Below are positions 1 to 9,298 of a stretch of 64,000 nucleotides of DNA, in pieces; the stretch's first letter is position 1; every line of letters begins with the position of its first letter. The notes below the pieces were generated by a model. It was not told where the DNA came from. It searched no databases and saw only the letters and a program-made list of their open reading frames with translations. Made by a program: the position numbers and the translations under genes. Location of the stretch: contig NZ_CAJSLV010000047.1 in NCBI RefSeq assembly GCF_907177275.1, positions 62,001-126,000 on the forward strand, given 5' to 3'. This stretch comes from Actinacidiphila cocklensis (GTDB taxonomy: Bacteria > Actinomycetota > Actinomycetes > Streptomycetales > Streptomycetaceae).

Positions 1-1682
1 ACGTCGCGCGCTGCCGCCCCACCGTCGGGCTGGCCCTCGGGCTGAGCGGGCGGGCTGCCGCCGACCCGCACGCGCGGGCGCGGCTCGCGCCGCAGGCGCC
101 GCTGCGGGCGGGCGGCCTGCTGGTGGTCGAGGAGACCGAACGGCCCTTTCTCAGCCGGTCGTTGCGCGTGCCCGACCGCGTCGCCGGCCACCTGCTGGGC
201 GACGACACCCCCGCCCCGCGACTCGCCGACCTGCTCACGCCCTGGCACGACGTCCCCGGCGTCGGCGACCCGGACGTCCTCGCCCGCGCCCTGGCCCACG
301 GCGTCCGCCTCGCCCACCTGCGCGAGGAGCAGGGCGGCGCCGGCACCGCGCTGGCCGCGGCGGCGCTGCTGCGCTCGGGCCACCGCGTCCTCGGTGTCGA
401 CCTGCTGCGCCTCGCCCAGGACCCGCACCCCGGGGAGTCCGTACGCGTCCTGGCCCGCGAGGCGCGGCTCACGGGCGCGGGCCTGGTGTGCGCGCCGCTC
501 GAAGCGCTCACGCCCGAACGCACCGAGGCGCTACGGCTGCTGGCCGACACCGCGCCGCTCACCGTCCTCGTCGGGCGCACCCCGTGGGACGCCGCGTGGT
601 CCACGCGGCCCCCGCTGCTGCTGCACGCCCCGCGGGTCGACCCGGTGACGCGGGCGGCGCTGTGGGCCCGCACGTACGAGGCCCCGGTGCCGGACGACCT
701 CGACGTACGGCGCACGCTCGCGCCCTTCCTCCTCACGCCGGACCAGATCACCCGTGCCGCCCGCAGCACCGCCCAGGCCGCGCTGCTCTCGGACGGCCCG
801 CTGGACGCCGACCACGTACGGGCGGGCGCCCGCGCCCAGAACGCCGCAGGCCTGGACCGGCTGGCCCGGCGCGTCGAGCCCGCGGTGGGCTGGGACGACC
901 TCGTGCTGCCCGCCGACCCGCTCTCCCAGCTCCACGAACTCGCCGCCCGCGCCCGGCACCGCGACCTCGTCCTCGGCGCGTGGGGCATGCGCCCGGGCGG
1001 CGGACGCGGCCGCGGCGTCACCGCCCTCTTCGCCGGCGACTCGGGCACGGGCAAGACGATGTCCGCGGAGGTCATCGCGAAGGACCTCGGGCTCGACCTC
1101 TACACGGTCGACCTGGCGACCGTCATCGACAAGTACATCGGCGAGACGGAGAAGAACCTCGAACGCATCTTCAGCGAGGCCGCCGGCGTCAACGGCGTGC
1201 TGCTCTTCGACGAGGCCGACGCGATCTTCGGCAAGCGCTCGGAGGTCAAGGACGCGCACGACCGGTACGCCAACGTCGAGAGCGCGTACCTGCTCCAGCG
1301 GATGGAGACCTTCGACGGCCTGGCCGTCCTCGCGACCAACCTCCGCGCGAACCTCGACGACGCCTTCACCCGCCGCCTCGACCTCGTCGTCGACTTCCCC
1401 CTCCCCGACGCGGAGCAGCGCCACTTCCTCTGGCACCGCGCCCTCCGCCCCGTCCTCCCCCCCGACTCCCCCCTGGACCTCGACTTCTGCGCCCAGTCCT
1501 TCGAACTGGCCGGCGGCAACATCCGCTCCATCGCAGTGACCGCCGCCTACCTCGCGGCTGAGGCCGGCACGGAGCTGACGATGCCGATGCTCATCCACGC
1601 GGTGCAGCGCGAATACCAGAAGCTCGGCCGCCTGACCTTGCCCTCGGAATTCGGCGAGTATGCGCACCTGCTCACGACATAG
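1..1682 (+). CDS. AAA+ ATPase of the contractile injection system (5' end cut by window)
   Basis: The reading frame is open from base 3, so the gene begins before the window; the GTG at 123 is internal. About 559 residues are visible. The N-terminal half is a divergent ATPase-like region. The C-terminal half is a classical AAA+ module, with Walker A GDSGTGKT near base 1035, Walker B LLFDEADAIFGK near 1201, and a sensor/arginine-finger stretch ending in FTRRLDLVVDFPLPD. AAA+ proteins of this type (Afp15/Pvc15 class) are cytoplasmic and are known to support assembly of contractile injection particles. It precedes the sheath gene, separated from it by a minus-strand gene pair. The stop overlaps the convergent gene end by 11 bases. 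Family assignment is secure; the exact role in this system is inferred. Confidence 0.93.
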   Translation, partial: VARCRPTVGLALGLSGRAAADPHARARLAPQAPLRAGGLLVVEETERPFLSRSLRVPDRVAGHLLGDDTPAPRLADLLTPWHDVPGVGDPDVLARALAHGVRLAHLREEQGGAGTALAAAALLRSGHRVLGVDLLRLAQDPHPGESVRVLAREARLTGAGLVCAPLEALTPERTEALRLLADTAPLTVLVGRTPWDAAWSTRPPLLLHAPRVDPVTRAALWARTYEAPVPDDLDVRRTLAPFLLTPDQITRAARSTAQAALLSDGPLDADHVRAGARAQNAAGLDRLARRVEPAVGWDDLVLPADPLSQLHELAARARHRDLVLGAWGMRPGGGRGRGVTALFAGDSGTGKTMSAEVIAKDLGLDLYTVDLATVIDKYIGETEKNLERIFSEAAGVNGVLLFDEADAIFGKRSEVKDAHDRYANVESAYLLQRMETFDGLAVLATNLRANLDDAFTRRLDLVVDFPLPDAEQRHFLWHRALRPVLPPDSPLDLDFCAQSFELAGGNIRSIAVTAAYLAAEAGTELTMPMLIHAVQREYQKLGRLTLPSEFGEYAHLLTT

Positions 1683-2316
1683 TGGGGCGGTCGGGGACCT
1701 GGAGGCGGAGTTGTTCGATGCTTTCGAGGATCGACCACGCCTCGTCGATCTCCTGCCGGTCGACCGAACCGGCACCGCGGTTGGCAGGGCTCGCGTGCTG
1801 TTCCTCCAACTCCCGGTGGACGGCGGCCTGCTGCTCGTAGAGGAGGTCCAGCAGCGAGTCGGCCGCGCGTACCGGCTCGCCGCACCTGCCGTCCAGTTCC
1901 CGTACGAAGTACGTGGTCGTACGGCCCGCGGCGAGTTCGCTCAGGCGGTAGCAGCCGTACTTCCGCCCGTAATTCCCGGAGTCAGTCAGGAGACGCACGA
2001 GCGGCAGCAGGTCCGGGTCGGAGGCGAGGATCACCCGCTCGCTCCCCCCGGCGCTCCCGGGCTGCGGCGCGGGACCGCCCTCGTCCGGGGAGGTGGCCAA
2101 CTCCCATGGCTGCCAGGTCAGATCCACGCTGAGGTCGAGTGTGTAGGGGTCGGCTTGCGCGAGCAGGAAGAACTCCTCCGGGAATCCGACCCCATACAGC
2201 TCCCGCAGGACTTCCCGCGGCGTGCGGCCCTCGCCGTACAGCGCGATCGCCGCACGGACCATCGACGCGTAGTCGGCGCGTGACCGCTCCCCGCGCTGCT
2301 CCTCACCGTCCGTCAC
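1672..2316 (-). CDS. small partner of the large CIS-associated protein; possible immunity or chaperone
   Basis: A 214-residue soluble protein of unknown family. The start is a GTG at 2316-2314, preceded by AAGGAGGC, and it overlaps the stop codon of the 1581-residue gene by four bases (GTGA), so the two are very likely translationally coupled. The sequence is acidic. Its N-terminal half reads like a small alpha/beta protein (RTPREVLRELYGVGFPEEFF) and loosely recalls SMI1/KNR4-type proteins found beside toxins, but I cannot confirm that family. The C-terminal part is helical and charged. Position and coupling suggest a dedicated partner of the upstream protein: immunity protein, loading chaperone or adaptor. 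Function is inferred from context only. Confidence 0.75.
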   Translation of the reverse strand: MTDGEEQRGERSRADYASMVRAAIALYGEGRTPREVLRELYGVGFPEEFFLLAQADPYTLDLSVDLTWQPWELATSPDEGGPAPQPGSAGGSERVILASDPDLLPLVRLLTDSGNYGRKYGCYRLSELAAGRTTTYFVRELDGRCGEPVRAADSLLDLLYEQQAAVHRELEEQHASPANRGAGSVDRQEIDEAWSILESIEQLRLQVPDRPTMS

Positions 2317-5300
2317 AGAAAGCCTCCTTCGCTGGGCCGCCGGGCCGCCATGACCTCGTCCAGAACCTTCTTCACCTGCGCCCATACACCCTTCAGCTCG
2401 TCCGCCGTCAGCGCGCCGACGATCTCCTTCGTCAGGTCGCGCGCATGCTCCAGCGCCTGCCGCGAGCCTGCCTTGCCCAGACCATTGAGCCGGGCGGCCC
2501 GGGCCTCCACTTCTGCGTCGAGGGCGTTGAACCGCCGGACGATCTCCGGGCTGTCCGCCGTTAGAGACGGGTTGTCGGCCATCATCTTGGCGACTTCCTC
2601 GACCTCCACGAAGATGTCCTCCCGGAGGCGCTTTTGGTCGCTCGAGCCGAGCCTCGGATCGGCCTGCCGGTATTCCCGGGCGAGGGTCCGCGCACTCGCG
2701 AAGGACTGCGACTGGACGATGAGCGCGTACATCGGGTGGAGGCTCCGGTTGTTGTCCGGGAACTTCTCGCCTTTCGCCGTCGCGTGGACCTCCTCAGGAC
2801 CTACCTTGAGCCCGCGGGCCGGTCTGTACGGGAGCGGACTCGTCACGGTAGCGGCGTCGGGCGTGTAGGCCATCGAGAAGTCGCCTCCGTAGGCCGCCAT
2901 GAGGTTGTTCCTGAGCTGGCGGCCCTCCGCTTGGCCGATCCCGTACAACGAGCCCTGTGTCGACCGAAGCCCGGCGACCACGCCCTCGTTCTGGAACACA
3001 CCGTCGCCGTGGTCCCGGTCCGACGCCTTGATGAGCATGTTCGGCTCGGTCGGGTAGAGCATCTGCGGATGCAGCTTGGCTATCGCCACGCGGATGGCAC
3101 GGTCGATCGCGTTGGCCAGGGTCGTCAACTGCTTGGTGCGCGAGGTGGCCAGACCCTCCCAGTTGAACCCGTCGAAGGTGTAGCCGCCGACCGTGAGCAG
3201 CGGATGGCGCTCGAACTCCGAGAGGATCCGCGTGTACTCGGTGAGCACACCCCCGCCTCCGACAGCCTGCACGCCGCCGTCGGCGTCCTGGCTCAGGATG
3301 TGCACCTGCCGGTTGACCTTGGAGAGGACGTCGACCAGTTTGCTCGTGTAGGATGACCCCAGCACCTCTTCCCGGAACACGCCGTAGGGCAGCTTCTCGG
3401 CCGAGAGATTCCCCTCTTCGGCCATGGCCTTGGCCCGGGCCTCGCCGTCCTCTCCCTTGATGCGGTCGAAGGCCTGCTGCACCTCCGCGAACGACACCGA
3501 CTTGCCGTCCTCGTGCTTCCAGCGCGGAGCCCACTGGAAGCCGAAGACGGCCATACGGAGCCCGCTCGGCTGGGTGACGCCGGAGATCGCGTTCGTGACC
3601 GCGTTCCGCCCCGCCTCGTCCTTCTCCTTGTCCAGCGACTTGATCGTGTTGATACCCGTCACGACGGCGGTCCTCGTCAGGGCGCTGTTCTCGCGGTCCG
3701 AGCCGTCCCACGCCTGGTCCAGATAGCGGGCGGCGACATCGGGCCCCACCTCCTTCAGCAGGGCGGCCATGTTCACCACGAAACCCGTCGTGTCGTCCTT
3801 CCCGTCGTGCATGGACTCGCCGAAGTGCTCCACGTTCTCCCTCACCGCCCCGAGCCGTTCCGTGGTGATGGGCGCCTGGGCCTCCCCGAGGACGAAGGGG
3901 AACGGCCCCCCCTTCACGGGGACGTCGGCCTCCTTCTTGCTGGCGTTGGGGGTGACGCCGATCGTGGTCCGGATCGTCTTGTCCTTCTCGACGCTGCGGT
4001 AGGGCTCCATCGCGACGCTGAAGCGCATGCCTTTCAGCTTGCTGTCGAGGCGGGCCTGCTGTTGCTGCTCCACCTTCTGCCCGGCGGCGACTTTCATCTG
4101 ATAGCCGGTATGGAGGTCGGACGAGTCGTCGTCCGGGCTCTGCTCCAGCTGCTGGAAGGCTCCGTCGATGAGCGAGCCGTTGAAGGACGACATGTTCTGC
4201 GCGGCGTACCAGCGCTCGCCGGGCCCGTCCTCGGCGATCCAGCCCTTGCCCTCCTCGGCGGTCACCTTGCGGACGCCGCCCTTGCTGCCTTCCGCCCGGA
4301 CATGCCATGACGTGCCGCTCTCGGCGACGTCGAGCTTGATCGTCGCGCCCTGCTGCTTGCTTTCCGCCTTCCCGAGCGCGTCCCGGAGGGCGCCGATCCG
4401 CACCACCTGGGTCCGGCACAGCTCCCCGGCCGACGCCCATCCCCGCCGCGCCGCCGCCCGCACGGTCGACCGCAGGGATCCCGCGTCCTTCTCGTCGTCC
4501 TTGTCCTTGCCGTGCTTGTCCTTGTTCTTCCCCTTGCCGAACTTGGATTTGAGTTTGGCCCAGATCTTCTTGCCCATCTTGACGATGAAGCCGACGATCT
4601 TGTCGATGACGCGGTTGACGGGGCGGGCGACGGCGTGGAAGACGGATTTGACTTTGGAGGCGAGGTTGCCGATGCCGAGGAGGGAGGCGAGGAGGCCGAG
4701 GAGGGTGGGGATGGCGGCGGCGAGGGCGGTTTCGACCATCTTGGGGACACCGGCTTCGCCGCCGTTGGCGATGGCGATGACGGCGTCGAGGACGGCGTTG
4801 ACGAACTCGATGACCTGGGCGCCCTGGTTGATCACGAAGGAGACGATGTCGATGATCGCCTTGACCGCTCGGACGAACGCGGAGGCGGGGTTGAGCAGGG
4901 ACAGGATCCAGGTGATGCCGGCGATGATGACGGTGGGGATCAGGTAGGTCGTGAGCTTGCCCAGGATGGTCGCCTTGAGGTCGCCGACGTCCTTGACGAT
5001 CTCCTGCTCGACGCCCGCCGGGCCCTCCTTCGCGAGCTTCTGGGCGACCGGCACGGTCTTCTCGACCTCGGTCATGGCCTGGTCGGGGATGCCCTTGGAG
5101 GTGATGCGGGCGCGGATGTTGGCCCAGGTCAGGCCGAGCAGGCCGGTGATGAGCTGGATGATGCCCTTCAGGTCGAAGGACGAAGGCAGGTTCAGGCCCG
5201 CCTTGACCGCGGTGCCGAGCAGCCAGGACACGAGGCCTTTTTTGAGGTGGTCGGCGATGTTCTGAACGAAGAGCTTCAAACCGGCGCCGACGGCATGGAC

Positions 5301-7058
5301 GAGGTTGTTCAGGAACCCGATCGGGTTCTTGATGATCTTGCTGATCGCCGAGGCTGCTTTCGCCAGGACGCCCATCAGGAGGTTCTTGAGCTCCATGATG
5401 GTTTTGATCACGCCCGCGATCGCGCCGACTGCCTTGGACACCAGGCCCTTGTTGGCGTCCTGGAGCTTCTTGATCTCGTCGTCGATATTGTGCAGCGCCT
5501 GCGTGTACTTCGTCGCCAGGTCCTGCACCAGCTGCTTGGACTTGTCGTTGACCTCCGATTCGAGGTCGTCGAACTTCCCCGCGAAGTCCTCGGCCGCGTC
5601 CTGACCGTACGTGCGCAGGTCCGCGGGGAGCTTGTTCACCTCCGCCGTGAGCTGCTGACGGCCTGTCGCGATACGGGACTTCGCCTTGCCCAGCTCCGTG
5701 CCGATCGTGTCCGCGACCGACGAGATCACGTTCTGCATCTGGGTGACGTAGAGCCGGCGGGAGATCTGGAAGAGGTCGTTCGCCTCCTTCGGCATCCCCA
5801 GCAGCTTGTCCTTCGCCCACTTCGCGCCGCCCAGCCAGCCGCCGTACCGCTTCTTCTTGTACGCGCTCATCCGGGCCTTCTGATCGGCCTCGAACGCCGC
5901 CCGTGCCTTCGCCTCGCCCGCGTTGAACTGGGTGTCGACCTTCTTGTCGAGGCCGTCGAGGATGCCCTCGACGTCCTTCTTCGTCGCGTCGAACACCTTC
6001 TGGAGCCGGGAAGTCGCCTCCACGCGGCGGGAATCGTCCTTCGACTTCGCCCCGCCCTTGCCCCCGTCCACCGCCTTGCCCGCCGCATGCCGGGTGGCCG
6101 TGAGCTGCGCCATGGCGTGCGCACCCGTCGCGGCCGCACCCGACTTCGCCGCGGAGATCTGCTGCTTCTCCGCACCCCGCGCCTTACCCGGCGCGGTCGC
6201 CGAGTGCGCGTCGGCCTGCTTCTTGTCCTTCAACGCCCCCGTGAAATCCGGCTCGTTGCTCTTCGCGAGCTGGTCGTCGGTCACGTCCGCGGACTTCATC
6301 TGCTCGTCGGTCTGCTTCGGACCGGGCGAGAAGTCCGTGACAGCCGCCGGCTGCGGCGCCGGCGCCGCATCAGCAGCAGACGGGGCACCGGGGTTCACCG
6401 GGGGCTGGTCCGGGTGAAGCGGGGTGACCTGCTTCTCCTTGGCCGCGGACGTGTCCGGCGGGGCGCTGGTCGTCGTCGTGATGTCATGCGCGGAGGTGTT
6501 CTTGCCGTCGGTGACCTTGCCGTCGACGGCGCCCTTGATCTTCTCCGCCTTGCCCGATTTGGAGAACTTGTCCGCGTCGTCGAGGTTCTTCGGCGCCTGC
6601 GCCGCGATCGCGTCGTTGACGGCCTTGATGAACGCCGCCTTGTCGAAGGCGCCTGGCTTGGCCGCGTCCATCTTCGCGGAGTTCGCGACCTTGCCCTGCG
6701 CCTGCTTGTCGTCCGGCGGCGCCACCGCCGCATCCTGCGCCGACTTCGACTCCGTCGCCGCGGGCTGGTGATGCGACAGCCGCACCCGCTTGGCCGCCAC
6801 GTCCGCCGACACCCGGCGCATCCCCGGCGCCTGCGACGGCGAAGGGGAAACCGGCGCCGCATACCGCTGCGCCACCAACCGCGCCACCGCCGCATTCCCC
6901 GCCGCCCCCTGGAGCAGCTGCACCGACGCCCGGCTCAGCGGAGCCACCGGCTCGGCAGCGGCCTCCGTGGATACGGAGGGTGCGGGCTCGTGGGACGGGG
7001 CCGGGCGGTCCCTGGTCCGCTCGGCCGCTCCGCGTTCCCCGCGCGCGGTCCACACCAT
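2313..7058 (-). CDS. 1581-residue CIS-associated multidomain protein, probable cargo/toxin
   Basis: The start chosen is ATG 7058, with a GGCAGGAG 14 bases upstream; an ATG at 7178 is an alternative without a clear ribosome site. Residues 48-65 carry the motif LLQGAAGNAAVARLVAQR, common at the front of CIS-associated cargo. Residues about 90-330 are Ala/Lys/Asp-rich and disordered. Residues about 330-520 are coiled-coil. Residues about 525-835 form long hydrophobic helices, including NLPSSFDLKGIIQLITGLLG and PTVIIAGITWILSLLNPASA, a helical block I recall from large DUF4157-linked proteins. A Lys/Asp linker near 846 leads into a C-terminal region of roughly 720 residues that I do not recognise. 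That region holds a DAD motif (HILSQDADGG, near residue 1258) which could be a GT-A-like metal site. It sits antisense inside the CIS locus. A tape-measure-like role is an alternative to cargo. Confidence 0.85.
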   Translation of the reverse strand: MVWTARGERGAAERTRDRPAPSHEPAPSVSTEAAAEPVAPLSRASVQLLQGAAGNAAVARLVAQRYAAPVSPSPSQAPGMRRVSADVAAKRVRLSHHQPAATESKSAQDAAVAPPDDKQAQGKVANSAKMDAAKPGAFDKAAFIKAVNDAIAAQAPKNLDDADKFSKSGKAEKIKGAVDGKVTDGKNTSAHDITTTTSAPPDTSAAKEKQVTPLHPDQPPVNPGAPSAADAAPAPQPAAVTDFSPGPKQTDEQMKSADVTDDQLAKSNEPDFTGALKDKKQADAHSATAPGKARGAEKQQISAAKSGAAATGAHAMAQLTATRHAAGKAVDGGKGGAKSKDDSRRVEATSRLQKVFDATKKDVEGILDGLDKKVDTQFNAGEAKARAAFEADQKARMSAYKKKRYGGWLGGAKWAKDKLLGMPKEANDLFQISRRLYVTQMQNVISSVADTIGTELGKAKSRIATGRQQLTAEVNKLPADLRTYGQDAAEDFAGKFDDLESEVNDKSKQLVQDLATKYTQALHNIDDEIKKLQDANKGLVSKAVGAIAGVIKTIMELKNLLMGVLAKAASAISKIIKNPIGFLNNLVHAVGAGLKLFVQNIADHLKKGLVSWLLGTAVKAGLNLPSSFDLKGIIQLITGLLGLTWANIRARITSKGIPDQAMTEVEKTVPVAQKLAKEGPAGVEQEIVKDVGDLKATILGKLTTYLIPTVIIAGITWILSLLNPASAFVRAVKAIIDIVSFVINQGAQVIEFVNAVLDAVIAIANGGEAGVPKMVETALAAAIPTLLGLLASLLGIGNLASKVKSVFHAVARPVNRVIDKIVGFIVKMGKKIWAKLKSKFGKGKNKDKHGKDKDDEKDAGSLRSTVRAAARRGWASAGELCRTQVVRIGALRDALGKAESKQQGATIKLDVAESGTSWHVRAEGSKGGVRKVTAEEGKGWIAEDGPGERWYAAQNMSSFNGSLIDGAFQQLEQSPDDDSSDLHTGYQMKVAAGQKVEQQQQARLDSKLKGMRFSVAMEPYRSVEKDKTIRTTIGVTPNASKKEADVPVKGGPFPFVLGEAQAPITTERLGAVRENVEHFGESMHDGKDDTTGFVVNMAALLKEVGPDVAARYLDQAWDGSDRENSALTRTAVVTGINTIKSLDKEKDEAGRNAVTNAISGVTQPSGLRMAVFGFQWAPRWKHEDGKSVSFAEVQQAFDRIKGEDGEARAKAMAEEGNLSAEKLPYGVFREEVLGSSYTSKLVDVLSKVNRQVHILSQDADGGVQAVGGGGVLTEYTRILSEFERHPLLTVGGYTFDGFNWEGLATSRTKQLTTLANAIDRAIRVAIAKLHPQMLYPTEPNMLIKASDRDHGDGVFQNEGVVAGLRSTQGSLYGIGQAEGRQLRNNLMAAYGGDFSMAYTPDAATVTSPLPYRPARGLKVGPEEVHATAKGEKFPDNNRSLHPMYALIVQSQSFASARTLAREYRQADPRLGSSDQKRLREDIFVEVEEVAKMMADNPSLTADSPEIVRRFNALDAEVEARAARLNGLGKAGSRQALEHARDLTKEIVGALTADELKGVWAQVKKVLDEVMAARRPSEGGFL

Positions 7059-7274
7059 GAACGCCAGGGTCACTCCTGCCCCGGTCCTGCGGCACAAGCG
7101 AGCAAGCAACGAGGCGGGCCGTCGGGGAAGGAAGGGATGCCCCTTCGGTTCCCCCGTTCGGGCTGCCCTCTCGGTCATCAAGGTCGAGTCGCCGGTACGG
7201 CCCAAATCCTGTGCGCGGCAGGGGAGGTCGCCGGAGGATTTCCTCCCGTATCTCATGGTCGAGGGGGGAGTGGC
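7059..7274. promoter_or_regulatory. divergent promoter region between cargo and sheath genes
   Basis: A 216-base divergent gap that must hold the start signals for the minus-strand cargo gene and, if it is not read from upstream, the sheath gene. Bases 7124-7154 form an imperfect hairpin (outer stem GGGGAA/TTCCCC, inner stem GAAGGG/CCCTTC, with an asymmetric bulge). The sheath gene has a run of G ending GGGGGGAG just before its ATG. I see no convincing -35/-10 pair on either strand. Confidence 0.4.
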
Positions 7275-8801
7275 ATGCCGTCGTACCTGTCCCCGGGCGT
7301 CTACGTCGAAGAGGTGGAGTCCGGGTCGAGGCCCATCGAGGGGGTCGGGACCGCGGTTGCCGCGTTCATCGGGTTCGCTCGCAAGGGTCCACTGCACGAG
7401 CCGACGCCGATCAGCAACTGGACGCAGTTCAAGAGCGTGTTCGGCGACTTCGCCGAGGGAGCGTATCTCCCCGGCGCCGTCTACGGCTTCTTCGCGAACG
7501 GCGGCGGCATCTGCTACGTCGTCCGTATCGGCGCACCGGACTCCGCCGCCCAGGACGAGCCCGCCGAGCTGACCGGCGGGGAGCCGGCGCGCCTGGGGCC
7601 GTACGTGGTGCGGGCGCTGCCGCAGGCCACGGGGCAGATCACGGTGGAGGTCACGGAGCCGGAGGGCGAGGACCCGCCGCAGGACACGTTCGGGCTGGTC
7701 GTCCGGCGGGACGGCGAGGTCGTGGAGACGTACCCGAAGCTGACCACCAAGCGCAGCAAGGACAACGCGGCGACGCAAGTACGCTCCCGCTCGCAGTACA
7801 TCGCGCTGGCCGAGAGCCAGCAGGGGCCCGCGCCGCAGCGCCCGCAGGCGCAGCAGGTGGCGGTGCCTGCGGCCGCGCCGGAGCCGCTGGAGGTGTCGGC
7901 GTCGTCGTACACCGGCGACCCGGAGCAGCGGACGGGCGTGGCGGGCCTGGAAGCGGTCGAGGAGGTCACCATGGTGGCCGCCCCGGATCTGATGAGCGCC
8001 TACCAGTCCGGCCGGATCGACGCCGAGCAGCTGATCTCGGTGCAGCAGGCGATCGTCACGCACTGCGAGCTGATGGGCGACCGGGTGGCGATCCTGGATC
8101 CGCCGCCCGCGATGACCCCGCAGCAGGTGAAGGTGTGGCGGGAGCGGACGGCTGCGTTCGACTCGAAGTACGCGGCGCTCTACTACCCCTGGATCAAGGT
8201 GTTCGACCCGTCCGTGGGCCGGGACGGCTTCGTGCCGCCGAGCGGCCACATCGCGGGGGTGTGGGCGCGCAGCGACGAGACGCGCGGGGTGCACAAGGCC
8301 CCGGCGAACGAGGTCGTACGCGGCGCCGTCGCGCTCCAGACGCAGGTTACGAAGGGCGAGCACGACCTGCTGAACCCGGCGGGCGTCAACTGCGTGCGGG
8401 TCTTCCCGGGGCGCGGCATCCGGGTGTGGGGCGCGCGCACGCTGTCGTCGGACCCGTCGTGGCGCTACCTGAACGTGCGCCGGCTCTTCAACTACCTGGA
8501 GGAGTCGATCCTGGGCGGCACCCAGTGGGCGGTCTTCGAGCCGAACGACGACGCGCTGTGGGCCAAGATCCGCCGCACGATCTCCGCCTTCCTGGTCAAC
8601 GAGTGGCGCAAGGGCGCCCTGTTCGGCCTCACGCCGGACGAGGCCTTCTACGTCAAGTGCGACGCGGAGACCAACCCGCCGGAGGCGATCGACGTGGGAC
8701 AGGTCGTGTGCGAGGTGGGGGTGGCCCCGGTGAAGCCGGCGGAGTTCGTCGTCTTCCGGCTCGCGCAGATGTCGGCCGGCTCCGGCGCCGTCGACGAGTA
8801 G
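7275..8801 (+). CDS. contractile sheath protein
   Basis: A 508-residue phage tail sheath protein. It begins MPSYLSPGVYVEEVESG, the hallmark N-terminus of the family, and ends in the conserved C-terminal sheath domain (RRLFNYLEESILGGTQW and NEWRKGALFGLTPDEAFYV). The middle, about residues 100-210, is a variable, partly disordered insertion rich in Pro and Gln, as expected for the surface-exposed domain. The ATG at 7275 follows GGGGGGAG. The sheath polymerises around the inner tube and contracts to drive it outward. This is the only sheath gene in the window, whereas Afp- and PVC-type systems carry several paralogues. Confidence 0.97.
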   Translation: MPSYLSPGVYVEEVESGSRPIEGVGTAVAAFIGFARKGPLHEPTPISNWTQFKSVFGDFAEGAYLPGAVYGFFANGGGICYVVRIGAPDSAAQDEPAELTGGEPARLGPYVVRALPQATGQITVEVTEPEGEDPPQDTFGLVVRRDGEVVETYPKLTTKRSKDNAATQVRSRSQYIALAESQQGPAPQRPQAQQVAVPAAAPEPLEVSASSYTGDPEQRTGVAGLEAVEEVTMVAAPDLMSAYQSGRIDAEQLISVQQAIVTHCELMGDRVAILDPPPAMTPQQVKVWRERTAAFDSKYAALYYPWIKVFDPSVGRDGFVPPSGHIAGVWARSDETRGVHKAPANEVVRGAVALQTQVTKGEHDLLNPAGVNCVRVFPGRGIRVWGARTLSSDPSWRYLNVRRLFNYLEESILGGTQWAVFEPNDDALWAKIRRTISAFLVNEWRKGALFGLTPDEAFYVKCDAETNPPEAIDVGQVVCEVGVAPVKPAEFVVFRLAQMSAGSGAVDE

Positions 8802-8854
8802 GACGTGCAGACCCCCAAGTCCCGTAGCCGGAAGGCGACCACAGGAGGCAGGAC

Positions 8855-9298
8855 ATGCCGCTGCCCGAACTCGACAGCTCTGTCGGGCACTCGTTCGGAT
8901 TGGAGTTCGACAGCGTCCTCATCAAGCGGATCACCGAGGTCAGTGGTCTGAAGATGGAGCAGGACGTCATCGAGCTGAAGCAGAACACCGCGGACGGCAA
9001 GTACGCGATCAAGAAGCTGCCGGGCCGCCCCAAGGCGGGTGAGGTCACGGTCACTCGCGGTCTCACCGAGGACAACAGTTTCGAGAAGTGGATCAAGGAC
9101 TCGCGGTTCGGGAGGATGGCCAACGCCCGGCGCAACGGGTCGATCATCGTCTACGACTACGAGGGCCTGCCGATCAAGCGGTACAAGCTGATCAACGCCT
9201 GGCCCAAGTCCCTGGAGATCAGCACCCTCAAGGCGGGCGACACCTCGGTACTCACCGAGAAGCTGTCGATCACCTACGAGAGCGTGGAACTCGACTGA
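8855..9298 (+). CDS. inner tube protein
   Basis: A 147-residue T4 gp19-like/Hcp-fold tail tube protein. Features typical of the family are the start MPLPELDSSVGHSFGLEFDS, the phrase ITEVSGLKMEQDVIELKQN, and the closing strand LSITYESVELD. The start ATG has a good ribosome site (ACAGGAGG). It stacks as hexameric rings to form the tube inside the sheath and follows the sheath gene by 53 bases. The last base of its stop codon is also the first base of the next start, so the two are translationally coupled. A second, more divergent tube protein lies at 11694, giving the usual pair of main tube and tube initiator. Confidence 0.96.
   Translation: MPLPELDSSVGHSFGLEFDSVLIKRITEVSGLKMEQDVIELKQNTADGKYAIKKLPGRPKAGEVTVTRGLTEDNSFEKWIKDSRFGRMANARRNGSIIVYDYEGLPIKRYKLINAWPKSLEISTLKAGDTSVLTEKLSITYESVELD

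Noticed and set aside
7059-8363. Extension of the large minus-strand protein upstream to 8363.
   Set aside because: The added residues are antisense to the sheath gene, Arg/Leu/His-rich and without family resemblance; the first credible starts are 7178 and 7058.
4512-8801. A 1429-codon open frame on the plus strand across the cargo and sheath genes.
   Set aside because: Its first two thirds are the antisense shadow of the minus-strand cargo gene with Asp/Gly/Leu/Val-rich composition; only the part from 7275 is the sheath protein.
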